NCBI GenBank assembly: GCA_937926105.1
Contig: CALANS010000175.1
Span: forward strand, 124,001 to 188,000
Direction: 5' to 3'
Length of the DNA stretch: 64,000 nucleotides
From: an uncultured Actinomycetes bacterium
GTDB taxonomy: Bacteria > Actinomycetota > Actinomycetes > Mycobacteriales > Nakamurellaceae
Shown one piece after another: positions 46,491 to 53,045 of the stretch. Under the pieces are notes generated by a model, which was not told where the DNA came from, searched no databases, and saw only the letters and a list, made by a program, of their open reading frames with translations. Within the stretch, counting starts at the first letter, position 1; the number at the start of each line of letters is the position of its first letter. Both the position numbers and the translations under genes were made by a program.

Positions 46491-47813
46491 TCAGCAGCTG
46501 CGCAGCAGCCGGTCCAACACCCGGGTCCCGAAGGTCAGCGCGTCCACCGGCACCCGCTCGTCCACGCCGTGGAACAGTGCGGAGAAGTCCAGATCGGCCG
46601 GCAGCCGCAGCGGCGAGAAACCGTAGCCGGCGATACCCAGCTGGGAGAACGCCTTGTTATCGGTGCCGCCGGAGAGCATGTAGGGAATCGGGTGCGCGTC
46701 GGGGTCCTCCGCGACCACGGCCGCCTTCATCGCCTCCACCAGATCCCCCTCGAACGGATACTCCAGCGGTGGGGCGAACTGCCAGTCGATCTCGACGCCG
46801 TCGCCCACGATCTCGGCGACCTGCTCCTTGAACGTGGCCTCGCTGCCGGGCAGTACCCGGCAGTCGACCGTCGCCTGGGCCGTGGACGGGATCACGTTGG
46901 CCTTGTAGCCGGCCTTGAGCATGGTGGGGTTGGCCGTATTGCGCAGCGTCGCCAGGAGCAGCCGGGAGATCGGACCCAGCTTGCCGATGGCGCCCTCCAG
47001 GTCGTCCTCCGGGAACTCCATCCCGGTCAGCTCGGTGACCGACGCCAGGAACGCGTCGACGGTCGCGGTGCGTTGCAACGGGAATTCGTGAGTGCCCAGC
47101 CGGGTCACGGCCTGGGCAACCCGGGTGACGGCGTTGTCGTCGTTCGTCATCGAGCCGTGACCTGCGCGTCCGGTGGCCCGCAGGGTGGCCCAGGCGATGC
47201 CCTTCTCGGCGGCGGCGATCAGGTAGGCGCGGCGGGCGCCGTCCAGGGTGACGGAGAATCCGCCCACCTCGCTGATCGCCTCGGTGGCGCCGGTGAACCA
47301 TTCGGGATGGTGCGCGACCAGCCATAGGGCCCCGTACTCGCCGCCGGCCTCCTCGTCGGACATGAAACAGAAGATCAGGTCCCGCGGCGGGACGTAGCCG
47401 CTGCGCTTGTACTCGCGAGCCACGGCCAACGTCATGGCGACCATGTCCTTCATGTCCACCGCGCCCCGGCCCCAGACGTAGCCATCCTGTACGGCGCCGG
47501 AGAACGGGTCTACCTGCCACTCGGCCGGGTCGGCGGGCACCACGTCGACGTGCCCGTGCACCAGCAGCGCGCCCCGATCCGGGTCGGCGCCTGGCAGCCG
47601 GCATACCACGTTGCCCCGGCCGGGCACCGATTCGACGTAGGCCGTGGTGTATCCGACCTCTTCGAGCTTGGCCTGGATGTACCGGGCGGCGCGTGCTTCC
47701 CCGTCACCGATGGTTGCCGGATCGCCGGTATTGACCGAGGGGATGCGGATCAGCTCACTGCACAGTTGCACGACCTCCGACTCGGCGGAGGTGGGCTCTG
47801 GGGTGCTTGTCAT
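46491..47813 (-). CDS. M20 family metallopeptidase (DapE/ArgE-like)
   Basis: 440 residues from ATG 47813. Binuclear zinc peptidase: LLVHGHVDVVPADPAEW (His and bridging region), VWGRGAVDMKDMVAM (Asp), FMSDEEAGGEYGALWL (Glu pair), YMLSGGTDNKAFSQLG and ALFHGVDERVPVDALT (last His). The dimerisation lid includes GRAGHGSMTNDDNAV. It probably cleaves amino acids from N-acylated or dipeptide substrates. The mycobacterial syntenic gene is called dapE2, but succinyl-diaminopimelate specificity is not proved. AGGAAAG lies before the start. Confidence 0.92.
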   Translation of the reverse strand: MTSTPEPTSAESEVVQLCSELIRIPSVNTGDPATIGDGEARAARYIQAKLEEVGYTTAYVESVPGRGNVVCRLPGADPDRGALLVHGHVDVVPADPAEWQVDPFSGAVQDGYVWGRGAVDMKDMVAMTLAVAREYKRSGYVPPRDLIFCFMSDEEAGGEYGALWLVAHHPEWFTGATEAISEVGGFSVTLDGARRAYLIAAAEKGIAWATLRATGRAGHGSMTNDDNAVTRVAQAVTRLGTHEFPLQRTATVDAFLASVTELTGMEFPEDDLEGAIGKLGPISRLLLATLRNTANPTMLKAGYKANVIPSTAQATVDCRVLPGSEATFKEQVAEIVGDGVEIDWQFAPPLEYPFEGDLVEAMKAAVVAEDPDAHPIPYMLSGGTDNKAFSQLGIAGYGFSPLRLPADLDFSALFHGVDERVPVDALTFGTRVLDRLLRSC

Positions 47814-47955
47814 GGGCACTTTCCTACCATCGACCCGGCCGTGGAGTCTGCACCAGGGCCGGTATCCGGACAAGGCCCGCGCATCGGGCCGGCGCCCGCC
47901 GCCCTTGGCGGGTCGACGGTGCGCGGGACGTGCGTGCACGGCATAGTGATCGCTT

Positions 47956-48828
47956 GTGGCTCTAGCACTGCCCTGGGAAGGCGCCATCGGCGTCGGCGCG
48001 GTCGCGGGCGCCCTCGGGGCGGGCCTGGCTCTGGCGGCGCGGCCCCGGGCCAAGGCGGTTGGCGCCTTCCTGCGGGAAGCGGCGATGCTGCTGGTGCTGT
48101 ACGGCCTGTGGCAGCTGGCCGGTCGGGTGGCGCTGACCGGCAACTCCGGAGCGCTGGACCGAGCCGCATGGATCCAAGATTTCGACCGACACCTGCCGCT
48201 GCCCTCCGAGGCGGGCATGCAGCACCTGGTCCTGGGTTACCCGGTCGTGGTGCAGGCGGCCAACCTGTACTACGCGGGGGTGCACTTTCCAGCGACCATC
48301 GCCTTTCTGATCTGGTTGTTCGTGCGGCACCGGGGCGAGTACCGACCGGTGCGCTGGGTGCTGGTGGTCACCACGCTGGTCTGCCTGCTGATCCAGTTCA
48401 TGCCGGTGGCGCCGCCCCGGATGATGCCCGGGATGGTGGATACCGGCCTGCTGTACGGACAGTCGGTGTACGGCGCCGGGTTGGCGGCCGATGAGCTGTC
48501 GGCGATGCCGTCGGTGCACATGGCGTGGGCGCTGCTGGTGGGCTGCTACGTCTGGCGCATCGCCCGGGGCCGATGGCGATACCTCGGGCCGGTGCACGCC
48601 GTGCTCACGGCGATCGTGGTGGTGGTGACGGGCAACCACTGGTGGCTGGACTGCCTGGCGGCGGCCGTCGTGCTGATCGGCAGCGCCTGGTTGGTGACGG
48701 GGGCCCGGATCGGTTGGCGGCGCTGGCATGGGCGACCCGCACCGCTGGTGGCTGCGCCGACGCAGGAGCCCGGGGTGGACCGAGCGGGCGGAGCGGTGCG
48801 GGAACTGCCCGACGAGGTCGGCGGCTGA
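47956..48828 (+). CDS. PAP2/inositolphosphotransferase-like membrane protein
   Basis: 290 residues with about six membrane helices. The PAP2-like catalytic triad region reads QFMPVAPPRMMPGMVDTG (C1-like), ELSAMPSVHMAWALL (C2, catalytic His) and GNHWWLDCLAAAVV (C3, catalytic His and Asp). This version is typical of actinobacterial Aur1/PAP2-type phosphotransferases that act on inositol or lipid head groups; the substrate is unknown. It starts at GTG 47956, divergent from the M20 gene. Its 3' end abuts a truncated kinase gene on the other strand. Confidence 0.88.
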   Translation: MALALPWEGAIGVGAVAGALGAGLALAARPRAKAVGAFLREAAMLLVLYGLWQLAGRVALTGNSGALDRAAWIQDFDRHLPLPSEAGMQHLVLGYPVVVQAANLYYAGVHFPATIAFLIWLFVRHRGEYRPVRWVLVVTTLVCLLIQFMPVAPPRMMPGMVDTGLLYGQSVYGAGLAADELSAMPSVHMAWALLVGCYVWRIARGRWRYLGPVHAVLTAIVVVVTGNHWWLDCLAAAVVLIGSAWLVTGARIGWRRWHGRPAPLVAAPTQEPGVDRAGGAVRELPDEVGG

Positions 48829-49014
48829 CCGGGCCTGGCCGCTGGCCCGTCGCCGCAACCCGGCCTCAATCGGCTGGTCGAGCCAGCGTCCGAGCAGCCC
48901 CCGCACGCGGTCGATGTCGAGCACCGGCGTCAGCGGGTGCTGCTCGGCGTAGCGACGCGCCACAGTCGACTTCCCGGTTCCGGGCGCACCGTTGAGCAGG
49001 ACGAGTCGCGGCAC
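48829..49014 (-). pseudogene. Truncated P-loop kinase (AAA-type) remnant
   Basis: The minus-strand frame begins MPRLVLLNGAPGTGKSTVAR with a perfect Walker A (GAPGTGKST, about 9-17), and VLDIDRVRGLLGRWLDQP follows as in small P-loop kinases of about 160-190 residues. After about 62 residues (GLRRRASGQA) homology-like sequence stops, and the frame runs on only as the antisense of the PAP2 gene. The 3' two-thirds, including the lid and any catalytic Arg, are missing. Deletion at the PAP2 boundary is the simplest explanation. Confidence 0.6.
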
Positions 49015-49092
49015 CCGATCACGCTACCGGTCAGCCCAGACAGCGACCTGGTGGCGGCCATCCGGGAGTGCCCTGCTGCACGTCCGGCGACA

Positions 49093-49098
49093 TAGTGT
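49093..49098 (+). promoter_or_regulatory. -10 hexamer TAGTGT of the DUF5655 gene, probable leaderless promoter
   Basis: TAGTGT 7 nt before ATG 49106; no Shine-Dalgarno sequence. It supports this start over the longer frame from 48992. Confidence 0.45.
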
Positions 49099-49105
49099 CC
49101 TCGTC

Positions 49106-49477
49106 ATGGACTGGACTGTCGACGATCACATGAATGGCAAACCCGAGGAATCGGTCGCGCTGTACCGCCGGTTCGTGGACCTGCTGACCTCCATGGGGCC
49201 GGTTCGGTACGCGCCATCGAAAACGACGATCACCTTCAAGGGCTCGCGCCGTGGCTTCGCCGGCGCCCGACCGGACCAGCGAGGACTCGTCGGATATCTC
49301 GATCTGCAGCGCGTCGTCGAAGACCGACGCATCACCCACGTATCGCCCTACACGGCCAGGCTCTACGTGCACCACTTCCGCATCACCGCGCCCGGTGAGA
49401 TGGACGGAGTGTTCCTCGGATGGCTCCGCGAGGCGCGCGAGGTAGGAGACGGGGCCCACCTTGGCGGGCCGCGGTGA
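49106..49477 (+). CDS. DUF5655 domain protein
   Basis: 123 residues from ATG 49106 (MDWTVDDHMNGKPEESVALY). The body (FVDLLTSMGPVRYAPSKTTI, TFKGSRRGFAGARPDQRGLV, LYVHHFRITAPGEMDG) matches the DUF5655 pattern, a small alpha/beta domain often found alone or behind DUF4287. No enzymatic role is known. It is monocistronic and leaderless by its promoter spacing. Confidence 0.75.
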   Translation: MDWTVDDHMNGKPEESVALYRRFVDLLTSMGPVRYAPSKTTITFKGSRRGFAGARPDQRGLVGYLDLQRVVEDRRITHVSPYTARLYVHHFRITAPGEMDGVFLGWLREAREVGDGAHLGGPR

Positions 49478-49501
49478 ATACATACCGGATCGTGCCGGGG
49501 A

Positions 49502-49684
49502 TTAGCCGTTGCTGTACCGCACGACCCAGGCGGCTTCGGTCGCATCTGTTCCGGGTGGGGCCGTATTGCTGACGTCGACGCCGATGAACAACTGGTCGAG
49601 ATCGGGGCGGTCGGCTGGCAGGCGCGTGTAATCGCGCTTGGTTCGCTGATCACATCGCAGTCGGGTATGGGGTTGGCGTTTCAC
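49502..49684 (-). CDS. Small hypothetical protein
   Basis: 60 residues from GTG 49684, preceded by a good Shine-Dalgarno sequence (GGGAGGTT, about 8 nt). It begins MKRQPHTRLRCDQRTKRDYT and ends EAAWVVRYSNG. It is hydrophilic, with no domain I can name. Base composition around it is lower in GC than the neighbours. A chance ORF is possible, but the ribosome site argues for a real gene. Convergent with the DUF5655 gene. Confidence 0.4.
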   Translation of the reverse strand: MKRQPHTRLRCDQRTKRDYTRLPADRPDLDQLFIGVDVSNTAPPGTDATEAAWVVRYSNG

Positions 49685-49927
49685 GTGTGGAACCTCCCGT
49701 CGCCGACGCGATGCTCTGCTGCCTCCAGCGTATTCGCCCGGGGTCGTGGGTGCAGCACGGACTCTGATACCGATCGCTGATCGGAGTGCGGACGTCTCCA
49801 TCGTGAGTTCCGTTCGCCGAGCCATCCGGACACGGGGTGCCTCTATCGCGGCGGAGCACGGAGGTTCCGAAGAAGCGACGGGGAACGATGGAAGCGCTCC
49901 TTGCGTGCCGCCCAGCCGCGTGATTAA

Positions 49928-49951
49928 ATACTGAACTATATGGTTCAGTAT
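49928..49951. promoter_or_regulatory. Operator palindrome spanning the ArsR-family start codon
   Basis: ATACTGAAC-TATATG-GTTCAGTAT, perfect 9-bp arms; the ATG at 49940 lies in the centre. TAAATA at 49925-49930 could be the -10 of a leaderless mRNA. Binding here would block transcription of the regulator/AHSA1 pair, as expected for autoregulation. Confidence 0.65.
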
Positions 49952-50302
49952 CGGCAGGGCAGCCTTGATGCCGCGTTCGTGGCGCTGGCCGACTCGACGC
50001 GACGAGGCGTGCTCGAGCGGCTCGGCCGTTCGGAAGCCTCAATCACGGATCTTGCCGACGGGTTCCACATGACGCTCACCGGCATGCGCAAGCACGTGCG
50101 CGTGCTGGAGTGCGCGGGACTGGTCACCACCGAGAAGGTCGGGCGGGTCCGGAACTGCCGGATCGGCACGCGCCGCCTCGAGGAAGTGGCGGCATGGATC
50201 CAGCGGTACCAGGAACTGTGGGATGCGCGCTTTGGCGCATTGGACGACATCGTCGAAGACCTCAAACGTCAGGAGCAGATCGATGAACGCACGCAGCACT
50301 AG
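49940..50302 (+). CDS. ArsR-family winged-helix repressor
   Basis: 120 residues. DAAFVALADSTRRGVLERLG, ITDLADGFHMTLTGMRKHVR and VLECAGLVTTEKVGRVRNCR give the ArsR winged helix (about 10-90). There are no CxCxC or other metal-site cysteines (only two isolated Cys), so it is not a classical metal sensor. It is of the type encoded with an AHSA1/SRPBCC partner, with which it overlaps by 20 nt. It is probably autorepressed through the palindrome at its own start codon. Slightly lower GC than the surroundings suggests that the pair is accessory. Confidence 0.9.
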   Translation: MVQYRQGSLDAAFVALADSTRRGVLERLGRSEASITDLADGFHMTLTGMRKHVRVLECAGLVTTEKVGRVRNCRIGTRRLEEVAAWIQRYQELWDARFGALDDIVEDLKRQEQIDERTQH

Positions 50303-50777
50303 CGATCCCGCGGCCAAGCGGAATCGCGTGATCGTGGAACGCAGGTCGGATCGCGAACTCGTGGTCACGCGCACCTTCAACGGGCCCGCGGGCCTGGTGT
50401 TCGACGCGTGGACGAAGCCCGAGCTGTTTCGCAAGTGGTGGGTTCCGCAGTCGATGGGCATGACACTGCACTCCCTGGAGATGGATGCGCGCACCGGCGG
50501 CAGCTACCGCCTCGACTTCGGTGACGGCATGGTGTTCTTCGGCACATATCTCGAAGTGACGCCGCCCTCGCGCATCGTGTGGACGAACGATGAAGGGGGC
50601 CAGAACAGCTCCGTCACCACGGTCACGTTCGAGGACAGGGACGGCACCACCCTGCTCACCATGGTCGAGGTCTATCCCTCGAAGGAAGCCCTCGACGCGG
50701 CCGGCACCGGCGCCGCCGATGCGACGCACGAGACCTTCGGTCAGCTCGACGATCTGCTGGCACAGCTGAACGCGTAG
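50283..50777 (+). CDS. SRPBCC/AHSA1 family protein
   Basis: 164 residues from ATG 50283. VTRTFNGPAGLVFDAWTKPE, LFRKWWVPQSMGM, TGGSYRLDFGDGMVFFGTYL and the final helix ATHETFGQLDDLLAQL are typical of the AHSA1 (activator of Hsp90 ATPase-like) branch. Such genes pair with ArsR-type regulators in many bacteria; the ligand is unknown. It overlaps the regulator gene and is probably controlled by the same operator. Confidence 0.9.
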   Translation: MNARSTSDPAAKRNRVIVERRSDRELVVTRTFNGPAGLVFDAWTKPELFRKWWVPQSMGMTLHSLEMDARTGGSYRLDFGDGMVFFGTYLEVTPPSRIVWTNDEGGQNSSVTTVTFEDRDGTTLLTMVEVYPSKEALDAAGTGAADATHETFGQLDDLLAQLNA

Positions 50778-50910
50778 AAATCGCCGGTCGCCGGCCAGCG
50801 ATCAGGACCGCCGGTCTCGCGCGACCCGCCCATTCGCGACAGCTCGGAACGCGCCACCGTCACCGTTCTTGCTGGCGGTTAACCCGGTGGACTTTGTGAT
50901 CGGCGGTTTC

Positions 50911-50916
50911 TAGGCT
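50911..50916 (+). promoter_or_regulatory. -10 hexamer TAGGCT of the tandem P-loop gene, probable leaderless promoter
   Basis: TAGGCT 6 nt before GTG 50923, with spacing identical to thyA and PAC2. Confidence 0.45.
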
Positions 50917-50922
50917 CGTCGG

Positions 50923-52035
50923 GTGGATCCGACGCGGCTGCCGGTCTTCTGGGTGTGTGGTGCAGCGGGTGCAGGGAAGTCGGTGACGGCTTGGGCACTG
51001 TTCCAATCACTGGCCGGCCAGGGAGTGTCGGCCGCGTACGTTGATATCGATCAACTCGGCATGGTTTATCCGGCCATCGATGCCGATCCTCGGCGTGATC
51101 AGTTGAAGGCCCGTGCGCTGGCGTCGCTGGTCCCGGGGTATGCCGCGGCGGGCGCGCAGGTTCTGGTGGTGTCGGGCGTCATCGATACCGCGGCCCGGCC
51201 AGATCTGGAATCCACCGGGACGGTCGGATTGACGCTGTGCCTGATCTCGCCCGGCGCGACCGCGCTGAGGGCGCGCATCACGGCGCGTGGCTGGGGCGAC
51301 GAGACCGCCGCCGAGGTAGTGGCCGAGGACGCGACACTGCGGCGTGCACCGTTTGTAGATGCGGTCGTTGAGACGTCGGGGCTCACTGTCCCCCAAGTAA
51401 CCTCACGCCTGCGCGAGTACGTGACCGTCGCGAGCACCGCGTCCCCCCGACAGGGTCGAGGCCCGTCCGCTGCGACGCTCCCGGTGGTGATGGTCACCGG
51501 CCCGCGGCTGACGGGTTCGTCCACGCTCGGATTCGGGTTGGCGCAGAACAGGTGGCGCGCAGGACAGCGGACCGGATTCGTCGATATCGACCAACTGTGC
51601 TTCATCGACGGCCCGGTCGCCGCCGACGGGTCGAGGTCTGTACTGGCGATCAGGCAGTTTGTGGCACTGCACGAATACCTGGCGGCGCAGCAGGTGGGTC
51701 TATTGATCGCCAGTGCCCATCTGGGCGGCAGCGATGAACAAATACTGCCGGAGCACCTCCCCGCGGCGCCGGTGAGGGTTCTGCGGCTGCGTGCGGACGC
51801 CGCCACCCTGCGCGCGCACGGGCGCGAGCGGTTGCTGGGTCGGCCACCCCTCCTTGCCGGTGATGACCTGGCAGGTGCGAACCCGAAGCTGCTGGAGGAG
51901 GTGGTGGCCCGGGCGCTCGCCGACCAGGCGCATCTGGATGCTCTGGGCGATAGGGACCGGGCCATCGACGTCACGAGACACGCCGCATCGGATGCCATCG
52001 CGGAGATCGAACGCCACATCGCAGCGATCTTGTGA
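50923..52035 (+). CDS. Tandem P-loop kinase-like protein with a degenerate second Walker A
   Basis: 370 residues made of two copies of one domain. Copy 1 (about 1-170): VFWVCGAAGAGKSVTAWALF, VSAAYVDIDQLGMVYPAIDA, DQLKARALASLVPGYAAAGA, VLVVSGVID. Copy 2 (about 186-370): VVMVTGPRLTGSSTLGFGLA, RTGFVDIDQLCFIDGPVAAD, FVALHEYLAAQQVGLLIASA. Copy 1 keeps Walker A (GAAGAGKS); copy 2 reads GPRLTGSST with Lys lost, so it probably does not hydrolyse ATP. Both have the DIDQL block. It resembles gluconate/adenylate-kinase-like small kinases; substrate unknown. An intramolecular catalytic/regulatory pair is plausible. Confidence 0.8.
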   Translation: MDPTRLPVFWVCGAAGAGKSVTAWALFQSLAGQGVSAAYVDIDQLGMVYPAIDADPRRDQLKARALASLVPGYAAAGAQVLVVSGVIDTAARPDLESTGTVGLTLCLISPGATALRARITARGWGDETAAEVVAEDATLRRAPFVDAVVETSGLTVPQVTSRLREYVTVASTASPRQGRGPSAATLPVVMVTGPRLTGSSTLGFGLAQNRWRAGQRTGFVDIDQLCFIDGPVAADGSRSVLAIRQFVALHEYLAAQQVGLLIASAHLGGSDEQILPEHLPAAPVRVLRLRADAATLRAHGRERLLGRPPLLAGDDLAGANPKLLEEVVARALADQAHLDALGDRDRAIDVTRHAASDAIAEIERHIAAIL

Positions 52036-52096
52036 AGAGGCGGGGTCCGTTCACTACTTGTGATCGAAGAGTCGAGCTGACCAGCACTAATAAGCG

Positions 52097-52179
52097 TGTC
52101 CGAGGGGGGACTTGAACCCCCACGCCCTTGCGGGCACTAGCACCTCAAGCTAGCGCGTCTGCCATTCCGCCACCCGGAC
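52097..52179 (-). tRNA. tRNA-Leu, anticodon GAG
   Basis: The minus strand folds as a class II tRNA: acceptor GTCCGGG/CTCGGAC with discriminator A, D arm with GGCAGAC, anticodon stem CTAGC/GCTAG around the loop TTGAGGT (anticodon GAG, reads CUC and CUU), long variable arm GCCCGCAAGGGC, and T arm GGGGGTTCAAGTCCCCC. CCA is not encoded. The length of 83 nt is normal for tRNA-Leu. It converges with the P-loop gene. Confidence 0.95.
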
Positions 52180-52503
52180 AGTGGTGCCGACCATCACGGC
52201 CGTGCGCTGCCACTTTACGCGACGAAGCGGCGCGGTCCCAACCCGCGCACACCCCGTCCGACGTCACCGGCCCACCACGCTCCGGGAGCGGGTGGCCCCT
52301 CGCTGGCTACCCGGGGCACCGCGCGGCGCGTCCAGGCCGTTGCTGATCGACGCGGATCACGGTCGGATTGTCCTGGTGGCTGGAGGAGGCCTTCCGCAGC
52401 CACTGAACCGCGGCTGGACCCATACAGACCGACAGGGAGCTGCCATAGTGACGCGCGGATCCCGGCCAGCCGCGGGTCGACCGGTGGAACACCCGGTCCA
52501 GCC
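52180..52503. other. 324-bp spacer between tRNA-Leu and the exported protein gene
   Basis: No convincing gene in any frame. It must contain the tRNA promoter on the minus strand. A perfect 10-bp inverted repeat CCGCGGCTGG (52408-52417) / CCAGCCGCGG (52466-52475) with a 48-bp loop lies just past the end of the exported-protein gene and might act in termination. Confidence 0.5.
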
Positions 52504-52992
52504 TCAGCCGCAGAACACCCAGCTCCAGGACTGGTTGTAGTAGGGGTGCCCGCCGTTCCACACGGTGCCGCGCCAGCTGATGCACCGACCATTGGTACCC
52601 ATCGCATACACGCCGCCGGCGTAGTGGGAGTAGTTCCCGTCATCGCGGAAGTGCGCCGCGATCTGTGCCGTCGTGTCATTGCCACTGCTGGCTATGTAAA
52701 GGTCTGCCCGGATATGGCGGGGGCCACCGATATCGGTGAAGACCTGCACGCAGTTCGTGCCATTGTTGGCGGAGCTGTAGTAGACCTTGATGTGCCCGAC
52801 CTGTTGCCCTCCGCCCTGACTCAGCGTGCCGATCTTCTCCGTGGCGAGCAGGCTCCCAGTGCAGTGGCTGTTCACGCCACCACTGATGATGGGCTGCCCG
52901 CCCACTGGCGTCGACGCGGACGCCGGCACGGCGACGACCCCCAACAACATCGTCACCAATACCGTGAGTACCGCAGTGGTCCGTGCGCGCAT
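52504..52992 (-). CDS. Exported small protein, SapA (spore-associated protein A)-like
   Basis: 162 residues. A classical signal peptide (MRARTTAVLTVLVTMLLGVV then AVPASA) has a probable cleavage after residue 26. The mature part contains five Cys and the tail DDGNYSHYAGGVYAMGTNGR, CISWRGTVWNGGHPYYN, SWSWVFCG, which resembles the end of streptomycete spore-associated protein A. The similarity is judged by eye and is moderate. No partner gene is adjacent. The role is unknown; in streptomycetes SapA is a spore-surface protein of unclear function. Confidence 0.6.
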   Translation of the reverse strand: MRARTTAVLTVLVTMLLGVVAVPASASTPVGGQPIISGGVNSHCTGSLLATEKIGTLSQGGGQQVGHIKVYYSSANNGTNCVQVFTDIGGPRHIRADLYIASSGNDTTAQIAAHFRDDGNYSHYAGGVYAMGTNGRCISWRGTVWNGGHPYYNQSWSWVFCG

Positions 52993-53045
52993 GTCGCTCC
53001 CCCTTCGCGTCTACCGCCGTAGATGCTCGACGGCAGGGTACCGTG

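Noticed and set aside
47962..48828. Minus-strand continuation of the P-loop kinase frame
   Set aside because: It is the antisense of PAP2, with low-complexity composition and no kinase motifs.
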